Shown here in pieces: positions 1 through 7,984 of a DNA stretch of 17,472 nucleotides. Both the position numbers and the translations under genes were made by a program. Origin of the DNA: an uncultured Bacteroides sp. Its GTDB lineage: Bacteria > Bacteroidota > Bacteroidia > Bacteroidales > Bacteroidaceae. The notes beneath the pieces were generated by a model, which was given only the letters and a program-made list of their open reading frames with translations, did no database searches and was not told the DNA's origin. Position 1 is the stretch's first letter. Every line of letters starts with the position of its first letter. The stretch spans positions 1 through 17,472 of the forward strand of contig CAAEFE010000057.1 of the NCBI GenBank assembly GCA_900755095.1, given 5' to 3'.

Positions 1-99
1 AGGTAACTTGGACAAAGAGAAAAGACCAAAAATCACCACTGCCAGAAAGCAGAGGGAGGTCATAATCGGTTTCTTAACCGCACCTTCGTATAAACTCAT
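1..99 (-). CDS. RND efflux transporter, N-terminus only (runs off the left edge)
   Basis: Reading leftward from an ATG at 99, 33 uninterrupted codons reach the window edge. The peptide begins MSLYEGAVKKPIMTS and runs into a hydrophobic stretch (LCFLAVVIFGLFSL), which is the cytoplasmic N-terminus and first transmembrane helix typical of AcrB/HAE-type RND pumps. These inner-membrane proton antiporters are normally about 1000 residues, so almost the whole gene lies outside. It starts 30 bases after the adaptor stop and follows adaptor and TolC genes, the expected order for a tripartite pump operon. Identification rests on a short peptide plus context; the substrate cannot be inferred. Confidence 0.85.
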   Translation of the reverse strand, partial: MSLYEGAVKKPIMTSLCFLAVVIFGLFSLSKLP

Positions 100-129
100 T
101 TCTTTATAGTGATTAGTTTAATAGTGATT

Positions 130-1146
130 TTACTTCTCGATCTCTACTTCCGTACCGTTTATCAGACGTGCCTGTCCGGCCACTACCACCTGCGAGTTAT
201 CGGGCACACCGGATTTCAGCTCATACTCCGAGCCCATGCGTCTGCCTAACTCCACTTTGTTGTAGGACACTTTACCATCTTTATAAACGTACACATAGCG
301 ATCGCCGGAACCTGCCTGTTTCACAATAGCCAAGTCGGGTACTACGACGTTGTCCGCCGTACCGAAGTTCAAGGTAGCACGGGCAAACATTCCCGGACGT
401 ACACGCTGATCTTTGTTGTCCAACTTGATCTCGATCTGGAAAGTACGGGTAGTTGCGTCGATAGTCGGATAGATCAGGCTGATAGTTCCCTTGAACAGTT
501 CGTCGCCATATACATCCAGCTTCACATCTACCGGTTCGCCTTTCTTCACCTTCGTGAAGTAGGTTTCAGACACATTGATCATCAGCTTGACCGGAGTGAT
601 CTGCTCTACTACCAGCACCGGACTTCCGCCACTATACATATCACCATTATCGTAATTACGGGCAGTGATTACTCCGTTGATCGGGCTCAACAGAAACGTA
701 TTCTCTACCAGATTATCATAAGCAGTTTGCTTCACATCGAGCTGCATCTTCGCAGCATCCCACTCTGATTTGGAAGCACCGCCTACCTTATAAAGTTCGT
801 CGATACGATTAAATTCAATTTTCTGATTGTCCAGTTGCAGTTTCGTCTGTGTGAGGTTGGCTGCATCCATCTGCACCAGCTTCTGGCCTTTGGATACACG
901 GTCGCCCACTTCTACCAGAATCCGGTCGATGCGGACAGGTGACGAAGGAGCAATGTTGTTCTTTACTTCAGCTTCTACCGTCGCTGTATAATCCTGTATC
1001 TGATCTACGGGACGGGCTGTTACATCAGCCACTTTTACTCTGGGCTTCTCGTCTTCCTGTTTCACAGCAGCCTTATCTTTTCCACCCGTACATGAGCTCA
1101 TTACTACTGTCAATAGCAGAGCCACTAATTGGATACCTTTTTTCAT
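130..1146 (-). CDS. RND efflux periplasmic adaptor (membrane fusion) lipoprotein
   Basis: This is a 338-residue HlyD/AcrA-type adaptor that links the inner-membrane RND pump to the TolC channel. An in-frame ATG lies 57 bases upstream at 1203, but the start at 1146 is preferred: an AAGGA Shine-Dalgarno sits just before it, it leaves 31 bases after the tolC stop instead of an overlap, and it gives a clean lipoprotein signal MKKGIQLVALLLTVVMSSC with lipid-anchored Cys19. Residues 68-100 and 150-182 look like the two halves of the lipoyl/biotinyl-like domain (SPINGVITAR). Residues about 98-147 form the heptad-like alpha-hairpin that contacts TolC. The beta-barrel follows at 185-262 (RVRPGMFARATL), then the membrane-proximal domain. 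It is the second of two pump components read before the RND gene. Substrate unknown. Confidence 0.93.
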   Translation of the reverse strand: MKKGIQLVALLLTVVMSSCTGGKDKAAVKQEDEKPRVKVADVTARPVDQIQDYTATVEAEVKNNIAPSSPVRIDRILVEVGDRVSKGQKLVQMDAANLTQTKLQLDNQKIEFNRIDELYKVGGASKSEWDAAKMQLDVKQTAYDNLVENTFLLSPINGVITARNYDNGDMYSGGSPVLVVEQITPVKLMINVSETYFTKVKKGEPVDVKLDVYGDELFKGTISLIYPTIDATTRTFQIEIKLDNKDQRVRPGMFARATLNFGTADNVVVPDLAIVKQAGSGDRYVYVYKDGKVSYNKVELGRRMGSEYELKSGVPDNSQVVVAGQARLINGTEVEIEK

Positions 1147-1177
1147 ATTCCTTAGTTGTAATTTTAGTTGTCTATCT

Positions 1178-2524
1178 TTATTGTTTTCCCAAAACCTGAT
1201 CAAGGTCAGCCTTAGATACCAGGTAATCGTAGATTGATTGATTGTAAGTCAGTTGTGCCTGCGTCAGTGATACCTGCGAACTGTTAAGTTCGAGCACGGT
1301 TCCCTTACCTACCTCATAACGTTTTCCGGCAATCTGTACCGCTTTTTCAGCCTGCATCACGTTTTCTTTGTTGCTGACCACCTGCTCGGAACTGGCAGTC
1401 ATATTGTTACGGTAGCTGACTACCTGCATATTCAGTTTTCTCTCCGTATCGATACGGTTCCAGTCAAGCTGGCGCATCTGGATGCGGGCCGATTTTACCT
1501 TCGTAAAGTTGCTCGCCCTATACAAAGGAATGCTCAGATTGAACATCAAAGACGAACTGTTGCTCCACGTATAATCAAAGAAATTGATGTTCGGATTATA
1601 CAAAGACTGATATTGATAAGAGAAGCTCATCGACAAAGTAGGCATGAAGTTCGTTTTCAGCGACTTCACGTTCTTTTCGAGCAATTTCATATTCAGCTCG
1701 AACTGCTTCATCGTTGTATTGTTCTCCAGACTCATATCTTCTTCTTTCAACTGATTGGCAAACAGCATTGATTCGTAGTTTGTCAGATTATCGTCAGTCT
1801 TAATATCCACATCAGCCGTAATGCCCATCAACACTTTCAACTGGAGTTTTGCCAGCGTCACGGCATTGGCGGCAGAAATGACATTCGGCTTGATGCTGCG
1901 CATCTGTACTTCTGCGCTGATCTTGTCAAATTCGCTGACTGCACCTTGTTGATATTTGGCGTTCACGACATTGAAATTATCTTCTGCCAACTTATAGCTG
2001 CCTTGAAGCACTTCATAACTATCTTGTGCAAGCATCAGCTGATAATAAGCCTTGGTTACCTGATTGATCAAATCCAGTTCGGAAGCACGCGACTTCTCCA
2101 CTGCCAGTTCGATATCCGTCTTTGTCATTGACATGGCCCGGTAGACTGCCGGTGCAAACAAAGGCAGGTTAATGCTCAGTCCGGCATTGGCGGTATTCGT
2201 ACCATCCTGCCCCATCTTGAACGACATATCGTTCAGTTTCATTTCAGCCGCTTTGATCGTGTGATCCAGTGATCCGTTTAGGCTTGCTTCGGGTAACAGG
2301 CTCTGCCACGCTTCCTTACTTGCAACTTTCTTTAAGGCAATTTCTTCTGCCGCCACCTTTATCGTAGGATTCTCATCCAACGCTATTTCCAGGGCTTTGT
2401 CCAGCGTCAATGTCAGCGTATTCTGCGTTGTCTGCTCCGTCTGAGCCTTTGCAAAGCCAAACGCACAGAGAGCCATTGCCGTCAGAAGCATTTTCTTGCC
2501 TGTCAATCTTTTCAATCTGTTCAT
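1178..2524 (-). CDS. TolC family outer membrane efflux protein
   Basis: This is a 448-residue outer membrane factor that forms the trimeric exit duct of the pump. A signal peptide occupies about residues 1-27 (hydrophobic LLTAMALCAFGF, cleavage after AKA). The mature part has the two-fold internal repeat of the OEP family: N-terminal LTLDKALEIALDENPTIKVA and C-terminal AEKAVQIAGKRYEVGKGTVLELNSSQ, with long amphipathic helices between and beta-rich segments near residues 90-110 and 300-340. Length is normal for the family. It lies 49 bases downstream of the tetR gene and 31 bases before the adaptor, so one transcript is likely. No substrate can be assigned from sequence. Confidence 0.93.
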   Translation of the reverse strand: MNRLKRLTGKKMLLTAMALCAFGFAKAQTEQTTQNTLTLTLDKALEIALDENPTIKVAAEEIALKKVASKEAWQSLLPEASLNGSLDHTIKAAEMKLNDMSFKMGQDGTNTANAGLSINLPLFAPAVYRAMSMTKTDIELAVEKSRASELDLINQVTKAYYQLMLAQDSYEVLQGSYKLAEDNFNVVNAKYQQGAVSEFDKISAEVQMRSIKPNVISAANAVTLAKLQLKVLMGITADVDIKTDDNLTNYESMLFANQLKEEDMSLENNTTMKQFELNMKLLEKNVKSLKTNFMPTLSMSFSYQYQSLYNPNINFFDYTWSNSSSLMFNLSIPLYRASNFTKVKSARIQMRQLDWNRIDTERKLNMQVVSYRNNMTASSEQVVSNKENVMQAEKAVQIAGKRYEVGKGTVLELNSSQVSLTQAQLTYNQSIYDYLVSKADLDQVLGKQ

Positions 2525-2573
2525 AAACTCGTTTCTATTTGATCCTTAATTGTTTGTCATCCGAACCTAGCTC

Positions 2574-3227
2574 CTATTGTTGCTCGACCCGGTTTTTACG
2601 ATATTCTGATATAAATTCCTCTAAAACTTTGGCTCCTTTTTCCGTGGAAATGCCACGTATATAGGTAAACATGATGGATTCGTATACTTCTATAAAAGGA
2701 TATTCGTTGCAAATGTCCGTATTCAACAGCACATCAAACTGCTCGCGCACCAACAGATTGACTATCTCAAAGTTGACATCCGCCCGAAAGATACCTTGCT
2801 CTACCCCCGACTTAAAGAAAGACATCGTCTTCTCCGAGTCACTTTCACTACGGTCTTTCATCATCGCATATACCTTCGGATATTTCTTGATATCCTCGAA
2901 GAAGCGCTTGTTGGTCTGATGAAAGATCTCGATGCTTTTCTGAAAGACAGCAAGTATCACCTCCAGCACATTGTTGGATTGCTCGTATATCTCCTGCAAG
3001 TATTTGTCTCTTTCAGCTTGCTTTTGCAGAATACACTCTTTCAATAATGATTCCTTATCTGCAAAAACCTCATAGAGCGTACGTTTGGAAATGCCCAATG
3101 CTGCCGCAATGTCATCCATCGTAATACACTTGATACCTTTCAAAGTAAAAGCTTCTGTCGCGGTCATTATAATCCGTTCTCTCAGCTCCGCCTTTTGGGA
3201 CGCGTCTCTTCCATGCTCCATCATCAC
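2574..3227 (-). CDS. TetR/AcrR family transcriptional regulator
   Basis: This 217-residue protein has a TetR-type N-terminal helix-turn-helix: residues 14-30 (LRERIIMTATEAFTLKG) form helix 1, and 36-55 (ITMDDIAAALGISKRTLYEV) carry the HTH, followed by the usual F-x-x-K-E-x-L (55-62). The remaining ~150 residues are the all-helical ligand and dimer domain, which differs between subfamilies. Three consecutive ATG codons (3227, 3224, 3221) leave the start uncertain by two residues. It is the first gene of a tetR-tolC-adaptor-RND operon, so it probably represses its own operon and the pump until a ligand binds. The dyad next to the promoter at 3251-3308 is a plausible operator. Ligand unknown. 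Confidence 0.92.
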   Translation of the reverse strand: MMMEHGRDASQKAELRERIIMTATEAFTLKGIKCITMDDIAAALGISKRTLYEVFADKESLLKECILQKQAERDKYLQEIYEQSNNVLEVILAVFQKSIEIFHQTNKRFFEDIKKYPKVYAMMKDRSESDSEKTMSFFKSGVEQGIFRADVNFEIVNLLVREQFDVLLNTDICNEYPFIEVYESIMFTYIRGISTEKGAKVLEEFISEYRKNRVEQQ

Positions 3228-3250
3228 TCTTTTTAGATTTTGTTAGACTC

Positions 3251-3308
3251 AGTTTTCTATAAATTCACCATTTAAAGCGAAAAACGGAACAAAGATATAT
3301 AGAAAACT
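3251..3308. promoter_or_regulatory. 11-bp perfect inverted repeat flanking the tetR promoter (candidate operator)
   Basis: AGTTTTCTATA at 3251-3261 and its exact reverse complement TATAGAAAACT at 3298-3308 are separated by 36 bases. The right arm lies in the promoter spacer between -33 and -7, and the left arm is in the predicted leader. The placement fits autorepression by the adjacent TetR protein, although TetR operators are usually more compact, so two separate half-sites or a looped arrangement are alternatives. Confidence 0.4.
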
Positions 3309-3319
3309 CAATTAACAAA
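3290..3319 (-). promoter_or_regulatory. Probable promoter of the tetR-efflux operon
   Basis: On the minus strand TATCTTTG (3297 to 3290) matches the Bacteroides -7 consensus TAnnTTTG exactly, and TTTG (3319 to 3316) lies 18 bases upstream as a -33 element, one base short of the usual 19-21. The predicted start is near 3283, leaving a leader of about 55 bases before the tetR ATG. Confidence 0.6.
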
Positions 3320-3474
3320 TCAAGTTTCCTTTTATTTATAGCCCATTTGATAAATATTATCATTCATTAGAGGTATATGAAAACAAGTGTTAAGAGGAAA
3401 TATAGAGCAAAAGTAAGGAATAGAGGTATATGAAGTAAAGTTTTATCGCTGTAAGAGGGAGAATAATCGGCAAA

Positions 3475-3515
3475 TGCCGGATAAATACCGATAAGAATCG
3501 ATCGTTTATCCGGCA
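3475..3515 (-). terminator. Hairpin at the 3' end of the hut operon (probable terminator)
   Basis: TGCCGGATAAA (3475-3485) and TTTATCCGGCA (3505-3515) form a perfect 11-bp stem with a 19-base loop that itself contains CGAT-AAGA-ATCG. It lies 40 bases past the hutH stop. On the minus strand it is followed only by TTT and then TTGCCGATTATTC, so the U-tract is poor; it may serve partly as a 3'-end stabiliser. A third CGGCA at 3469-3473 can compete for the TGCCG arm. Confidence 0.55.
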
Positions 3516-3555
3516 ATAACAGTCACCATTATTAACGAAAAGCGAAAAAGGAGGT

Positions 3556-5055
3556 TTAGTACTCTAACTTAGTCCTTTTTAAAAAAGCGACTGTTTTATG
3601 TATTTCTTTATACATCACGATGTCATCTTTCACAAAAGGCACTTCTTTCCGGTAGGCATGCAGGAAACTCTCCAGCAGCGGAGACGTTTTCAGCGGACGG
3701 CGGAAATCGATGCCCTGCGCAGCATTCATCAGTTCGATGGCAAGGATATGTTCAAGGTTGTCCATCACTTTATAAAGTTTGGTTGCGGCATTGGCTCCCA
3801 TACTTACATGATCTTCCTGCCCGTTGGACGAAACGATGGAATCGCTCGATGCGGCATAACAGTACATTTTGTTCTGGCTGACCATAGACGCAGCAGCATA
3901 TTGGGGAATCATAAAACCGGAATTCAGTCCCGGATTGGCTACCAAAAACTCCGGAAGTTCGCGAAGTCCCATAATCAATTGAGAGACACGGCGTTCGGAA
4001 ATGTTTCCCAGTTCTGCCAAGGCAATAGCGAGAAAGTCATAGGAGATAGCCAACGGCTGACCGTGGAAATTTCCACCGGAAATGATTCTGTCTTCGTCAG
4101 GGAAGATCGTTGGATTGTCCGTGACGGAATTGATTTCGGTCAGCAGTACGGAGGAAACATAGCGGATAGCGTCTTTCGTAGCACCATGCACTTGCGGGAT
4201 GCAACGGAAAGAGTAAGGATCCTGTACGTGCGCCTTGGGACGTTCGATCAGTTCGCTGCCTGCCAGCAGTTTACGGAAAGCCTCTCCTGTCTCGATCTGT
4301 CCGGGATGAGGGCGTATCTGCTGGATGCAATCCATAAACGGGTCGATGCGTCCGTCGAAGGCTTCAAGAGAAAGAGCAGCTATCAGGTCGGCTTTCTTGG
4401 AAAGGCGGAAAGCTTTGAGAATGGCAAATACACCGTTGGCACTCATGAACTGGGTACCGTTGAGCAGTGCAAGCCCTTCCTTGCTCATGAGCCGGACGGG
4501 TTCCCAGCCAAATTCGTCGAGCACGCTGATTGCTTCGCATTTCTTTCCTTTATAGTTGACGTCGCCCACACCGATCAAAGGAAGGAACAGATTGGCTAAT
4601 GGGGCGAGATCGCCGGAAGCTCCCAAGGAACCGCGATCATAGACGATGGGCAGTACGTCGTTATTGAAAAAGTCGAGGATACGCTGTACGGTGATTAGTT
4701 GCACGCCGCTATGTCCCAACGAGAGAGCGTGGGCTTTGAGTAACATCATCAGTTTGATGATGACAGGACGGATTTCTTCGCCTACACTGCAGGCATGGCT
4801 CTTTATCAGGTTTTCCTGCAAGGTTCCCAATTCGCCGGAAGAAATATTTTTAGTGCATAATGAGCCGAAGCCAGTGGTGATGCCATAAAGAGGTTCTTCG
4901 GAAGAAGCTATTTTATGGTCTAGATAATCACGGCATTTCTGAATGCGGAGCTTGGCTTCGGGAGCCAGTTCCAGCTTCAGATTCTCGTTGATGATCCGTT
5001 CGATGATTTCGAAGGTCAGTTCTCCGGAACCTATTTGATACACATTCTTGCTCAT
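3556..5055 (-). CDS. hutH: Histidine ammonia-lyase
   Basis: This 499-residue enzyme deaminates L-histidine to trans-urocanate, the first step of histidine degradation, in the cytoplasm. The Ala-Ser-Gly triad that cyclises to the MIO electrophile is at residues 146-148 in GSLGASGDLAPL. The active-site Tyr lies in YGITTGFG (57-64) and the conserved His in SHACSVGEE (about 87). Length is normal (HAL about 500). A longer frame reaches 5106, but the start at 5055 is chosen: it begins MSKNVYQIG as in the family, and its ATG overlaps the cyclodeaminase TGA in a 4-base ATGA, which implies translational coupling. It is last in the operon although it catalyses the first step. The downstream hairpin at 3475-3515 probably ends the transcript. 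Confidence 0.97.
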   Translation of the reverse strand: MSKNVYQIGSGELTFEIIERIINENLKLELAPEAKLRIQKCRDYLDHKIASSEEPLYGITTGFGSLCTKNISSGELGTLQENLIKSHACSVGEEIRPVIIKLMMLLKAHALSLGHSGVQLITVQRILDFFNNDVLPIVYDRGSLGASGDLAPLANLFLPLIGVGDVNYKGKKCEAISVLDEFGWEPVRLMSKEGLALLNGTQFMSANGVFAILKAFRLSKKADLIAALSLEAFDGRIDPFMDCIQQIRPHPGQIETGEAFRKLLAGSELIERPKAHVQDPYSFRCIPQVHGATKDAIRYVSSVLLTEINSVTDNPTIFPDEDRIISGGNFHGQPLAISYDFLAIALAELGNISERRVSQLIMGLRELPEFLVANPGLNSGFMIPQYAAASMVSQNKMYCYAASSDSIVSSNGQEDHVSMGANAATKLYKVMDNLEHILAIELMNAAQGIDFRRPLKTSPLLESFLHAYRKEVPFVKDDIVMYKEIHKTVAFLKRTKLEY

Positions 5056-5681
5056 ACACGTAAGTCTTGGTTGACGGCATCCAGTAATTCTTTCTCTTTC
5101 CGGCAAGCGGTTTGCTCCATCCGGTCCGCTTCGGCTTGCAATCCCAAGACAAATTCTTTGTCTTTGAGTACCCCCAGATTAATGCGGACATTCAGCAATG
5201 CCCCCAATACGGCGGATCGTGCCGCCATCATGGCTACACAAGCGTCTGTAATAGCGTTCCGATTCCCCAGACGGGCGATGTCTGCTATGACGGGCATCAC
5301 TTCGAGTGCTTTTCGGGCAACTTCCATCGGAATGAGGGCGGCATGCCTGGTGGCTTCCTGAATGGCAGCGCTGCGGGCAGCTTTTTCTTCATCGGTAGCT
5401 TTGGGAAGTTTAAAACAGGCAAAAACTTCATCATAGGCTTCGGAGTCTTTATCAATCAAGGCGATGAATTCTTTTTGGAATCGGGTGGTAAGCGTCTGTG
5501 CGTGCTGCATTACTTCTTCGCTGGCTTCATATCCTTTCTTGCCGATGGTGAGTCCTGTCACCATCGTGGCCAAAGCGGAAGCCAGCGCTCCACCTAAAGC
5601 GGCAATACTGCCACCGCCGGGTACCGGATCATTGCCGGCTACCTTATCTAAGAAATCTTTTACGGTTAAATCTGCTAACAT
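5052..5681 (-). CDS. fchA: Formimidoyltetrahydrofolate cyclodeaminase (FTCD_C family)
   Basis: This 209-residue, all-helical protein of the cyclodeaminase/cyclohydrolase family converts 5-formimino-THF to 5,10-methenyl-THF and ammonia. The family motif NDPVPGGGSIAALGGALASA (residues 17-36) binds the folate, and the GKKGYEASEE segment and conserved acidic helices follow. It corresponds to the C-terminal half of vertebrate FTCD; here it is a separate gene, two genes away from the transferase half. It starts 21 bases after hutI and its TGA overlaps the hutH ATG. The symbol fchA follows clostridial usage; some databases label this ftcD-like. A methenyl-THF cyclohydrolase role is conceivable from the family, but the hut context favours the cyclodeaminase. 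Confidence 0.92.
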   Translation of the reverse strand: MLADLTVKDFLDKVAGNDPVPGGGSIAALGGALASALATMVTGLTIGKKGYEASEEVMQHAQTLTTRFQKEFIALIDKDSEAYDEVFACFKLPKATDEEKAARSAAIQEATRHAALIPMEVARKALEVMPVIADIARLGNRNAITDACVAMMAARSAVLGALLNVRINLGVLKDKEFVLGLQAEADRMEQTACRKEKELLDAVNQDLRV

Positions 5682-5702
5682 GGTATTTTATGCTTTTAGT
5701 TA

Positions 5703-6956
5703 TCAATTGACGGGGTATAGCATACCGCCTTTAATAGTCATGATGACACAGTTCATGCCTACGTAGTATGGCAGAATGTGATAATTGTCCGAATTCAGTA
5801 TGACAAAGTCACCTTGCTTGCCTACTTCGATACTTCCGATCCGGTCTGCCCGATGAAGGGCAGCAGCTCCGTTCAGTGTAAGGGCAGTGATGGTTTCTTC
5901 GATGCTAAGTTTCATGTAAATACACGCCAAAGCAATGGTCAACGGGATGGAACCGGAGAAACAGCTTCCCGGATTCAAGTCTGTGGCAAGTGCCACGGCA
6001 CAGCCGGCATCAATCATTTCACGACCGCGTGCATAAGGTTCTTTCAGTGCGAAAGCCGTCAGAGGCAGCAGGGTAGCTACTACTCCTGCGTCGGCCATTG
6101 CACGGATTCCGGCATCGGAAGCCTGAAGCAGATGATCGGCAGACAAAGCGCCCAGTTCGGCAGCCAGCTCAGCGCCACCAAAGGAAACGATTTCATCGGC
6201 ATGGAGCTTTAACAGGAAGCCTTGTTCTTTGGCTGCCTGAAGGAGGCGGCGGGACTGTTCGACAGAGAAAACTCCTTGTTCGCAAAAGACATCACAACAT
6301 TCGGCAAGTTCGTTCTCGCGGATAACGGGGAGCATTTCACGAATCAGAAAGTCGATGTATTCGTCTCCTCTTCCTTTATACTCTTCGGGAAGGGCGTGGG
6401 CTCCTAAGAAAGTGGATACAATGTCGATACGTTTGTGCTCGTCATTGTTCAGGCTGCGCATTATTTTCAGTTGCAGCAGCTCTGTTTCCCGATCGAGTCC
6501 ATAACCGCTTTTACCTTCTACCGTGGTGACTCCCATAGCACTCATCTTCTTCAGAAAGCCTTCGGCTGCCGAGCGAAGTTTCAGGAAATTCATTTGCCGG
6601 GTAGCTTTTACGGTACTGGCTATCCCTCCGCCACGTTCCATGATGGACATATAGCTTTCGCCTTTCAGCCGCCATGAAAATTCTTCGGAACGTTCTCCGC
6701 CAAAAACAAAATGGGTATGCGAATCGACAAAGCCCGGAAGCAGGCAATGTCCCCGGGCGTTGTAATGCCAGTAATGCTGGTAGTAGCCGTCACGATCTTC
6801 GCCACGACTCTCGCCGACGTAAGTGATGATGCCTTTGGTCACTTCTACCGTTCCGTTTTCTATGATGCGGAGTTGTCTCATTTCCGCACCTTTACGGGCG
6901 GAGATTCCTGTCGGGGTGACAATACGGGCATTGAATATAATCAGGTTTTCACTCAT
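5703..6956 (-). CDS. hutI: Imidazolonepropionase
   Basis: This is a 417-residue metal-dependent hydrolase of the amidohydrolase superfamily that opens 4-imidazolone-5-propionate to N-formimino-L-glutamate, the third step of the pathway. Visible metal and catalytic residues are H80 and H82 in DSHTHFVFGGER, H252 in LKLHADE, H275 in SADHL, and D326 in ATDLNPGS. The N- and C-terminal beta-sandwich segments (residues 1-75 and about 370-417, GKQGDFVIL) flank the TIM barrel. Length matches the family (about 400-420). The ATG at 6956 gives the family-like N-terminus MSENLIIFNARIVTP; only a weak AAAAG precedes it. A 97-base gap separates it from ftcD and 21 bases from fchA. Confidence 0.96.
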   Translation of the reverse strand: MSENLIIFNARIVTPTGISARKGAEMRQLRIIENGTVEVTKGIITYVGESRGEDRDGYYQHYWHYNARGHCLLPGFVDSHTHFVFGGERSEEFSWRLKGESYMSIMERGGGIASTVKATRQMNFLKLRSAAEGFLKKMSAMGVTTVEGKSGYGLDRETELLQLKIMRSLNNDEHKRIDIVSTFLGAHALPEEYKGRGDEYIDFLIREMLPVIRENELAECCDVFCEQGVFSVEQSRRLLQAAKEQGFLLKLHADEIVSFGGAELAAELGALSADHLLQASDAGIRAMADAGVVATLLPLTAFALKEPYARGREMIDAGCAVALATDLNPGSCFSGSIPLTIALACIYMKLSIEETITALTLNGAAALHRADRIGSIEVGKQGDFVILNSDNYHILPYYVGMNCVIMTIKGGMLYPVN

Positions 6957-6997
6957 TGATCTTTTATTATTCGGTTCTTACTATTTCAATCATAATT

Positions 6998-7025
6998 CGA
7001 TATAAGTTTCAGCAGCTTTATATCG
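6998..7025 (-). repeat. Intercistronic hairpin between ftcD and hutI
   Basis: CGATATAA (6998-7005) and TTATATCG (7018-7025) are perfect 8-bp complements with a 12-base loop, in the only sizeable gap (97 bases) inside the hut operon. It is A/T-rich with no U-tract, so RNA processing or stability seems likelier than termination. Confidence 0.4.
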
Positions 7026-7053
7026 GACGCACATTATTTTAATACTCCGGGCG

Positions 7054-7956
7054 CTATTCCATGATACGCGCTTCCAGCACCTGCTGCATGGAGAAATTCT
7101 CCAGTCCTAAATAATAGGAGGCCGTATCTATCAGCGCTTCCATCGGCACCAGACCAATGATCTCACTTCCAACAATCGTCACTCCATAGCGGCGGGCCTC
7201 AATACGCACCAATTCGAAAGCACGGTAAAGGGCGGTGCGGGTGTAATCGGTCATATTAATGGATACTTGGGTGATATTCCGCTCTTTCAGTTCCACCCCC
7301 ATTGCTTTGACGTAGCGGAGACCGCCGTTGATATGCCGGATATTCTTTGCTATCTTCGTGGCTATTTCAAGATTATTGGTACTCAGATTGATGTTATAAG
7401 CAACCAGCGGCATTCGGGCACCGATAGCTACCGTTCCGGCAGTGGGATGACGCTCGGCAGGACCGAAGTCGGGCTGCCATTCGGGAAGTCTGATTTTCTC
7501 CGCCATTCCTTCAAATTCTCCCTTACGGACGGAGGCCAGATTTTCCCGATGCGGAGCTGTGGCGGACTTTTCATACAGAAAGACTGGGAGATTATATAGT
7601 TCCGCCACCCGGGAAGCCACTTCTTTCGACAGGGCGACGGCTTCTTCCATCGTCGTATTCTTGATCGGAATGAAAGGAACCACATCCACCGCTCCCATGC
7701 GGGGATGCTGTCCGCTATGATGATTAAGGTCTATCAGACGGACAGCAATGCCGATAGCTTCAATGACTGCATCGCGCAAGGCTTCCGGTTCGCCAACCAA
7801 AGTGACTACCAGACGGTTATGATCTTCATCATTGCTATAATCGAGCAGCTTCACGCCGGATTTGCCACGAAAAGGGGCTACTATCTTGTCTATTTTCTCC
7901 AAATCACGTCCCTCGCTAAAGTTGGGGACACATTCGATGATCTTACTCCAATTCAT
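7054..7956 (-). CDS. ftcD: Glutamate formimidoyltransferase
   Basis: This 300-residue enzyme transfers the formimino group of N-formimino-L-glutamate to tetrahydrofolate, giving glutamate and 5-formimino-THF. It has both formiminotransferase subdomains: the N-terminal one opens IIECVPNFSEGRD (6-18) and includes DHNRLVVTLVGEP (45-57) and the His-rich catalytic loop HHSGQHPRMGAVD (79-91). The C-terminal one includes RYVKAMGVEL and VSINMTDYTRTAL. The length equals only the N-terminal half of vertebrate FTCD; the cyclodeaminase half is the separate gene at 5052-5681. It begins 28 bases downstream of hutU. Together the pair returns both the glutamate skeleton and a folate-bound C1 unit. Confidence 0.96.
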   Translation of the reverse strand: MNWSKIIECVPNFSEGRDLEKIDKIVAPFRGKSGVKLLDYSNDEDHNRLVVTLVGEPEALRDAVIEAIGIAVRLIDLNHHSGQHPRMGAVDVVPFIPIKNTTMEEAVALSKEVASRVAELYNLPVFLYEKSATAPHRENLASVRKGEFEGMAEKIRLPEWQPDFGPAERHPTAGTVAIGARMPLVAYNINLSTNNLEIATKIAKNIRHINGGLRYVKAMGVELKERNITQVSINMTDYTRTALYRAFELVRIEARRYGVTIVGSEIIGLVPMEALIDTASYYLGLENFSMQQVLEARIME

Positions 7957-7984
7957 ATTTATTTCTCTATTTCGTTACTTTCTA

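Larger units (their letters stand above)
3228..3555. other. Intergenic region between hut operon 3' end and tetR operon 5' end
   Basis: This 328-base A/T-rich spacer has no credible coding sequence. From right to left it holds a strong hairpin just past the hutH stop (3475-3515), two copies of a 14-base direct repeat TAGAGGTATATGAA (3368-3381 and 3421-3434, period 53), a Bacteroides-type promoter for tetR (3290-3319) and an 11-bp dyad (3251-3261 / 3298-3308). Both flanking operons are on the minus strand, so the hut terminator must act before the tetR promoter. Confidence 0.8.

Noticed and set aside
1144..1203. Upstream start for the efflux adaptor
   Set aside because: It would overlap tolC and bury the lipoprotein signal peptide behind 19 charged residues; the internal ATG at 1146 has a Shine-Dalgarno and a proper lipobox.
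3598..4599. 333-codon open frame on the plus strand opposite hutH
   Set aside because: Shadow of the histidine ammonia-lyase coding sequence; the composition is His/Arg/Phe-rich and unlike a real protein.
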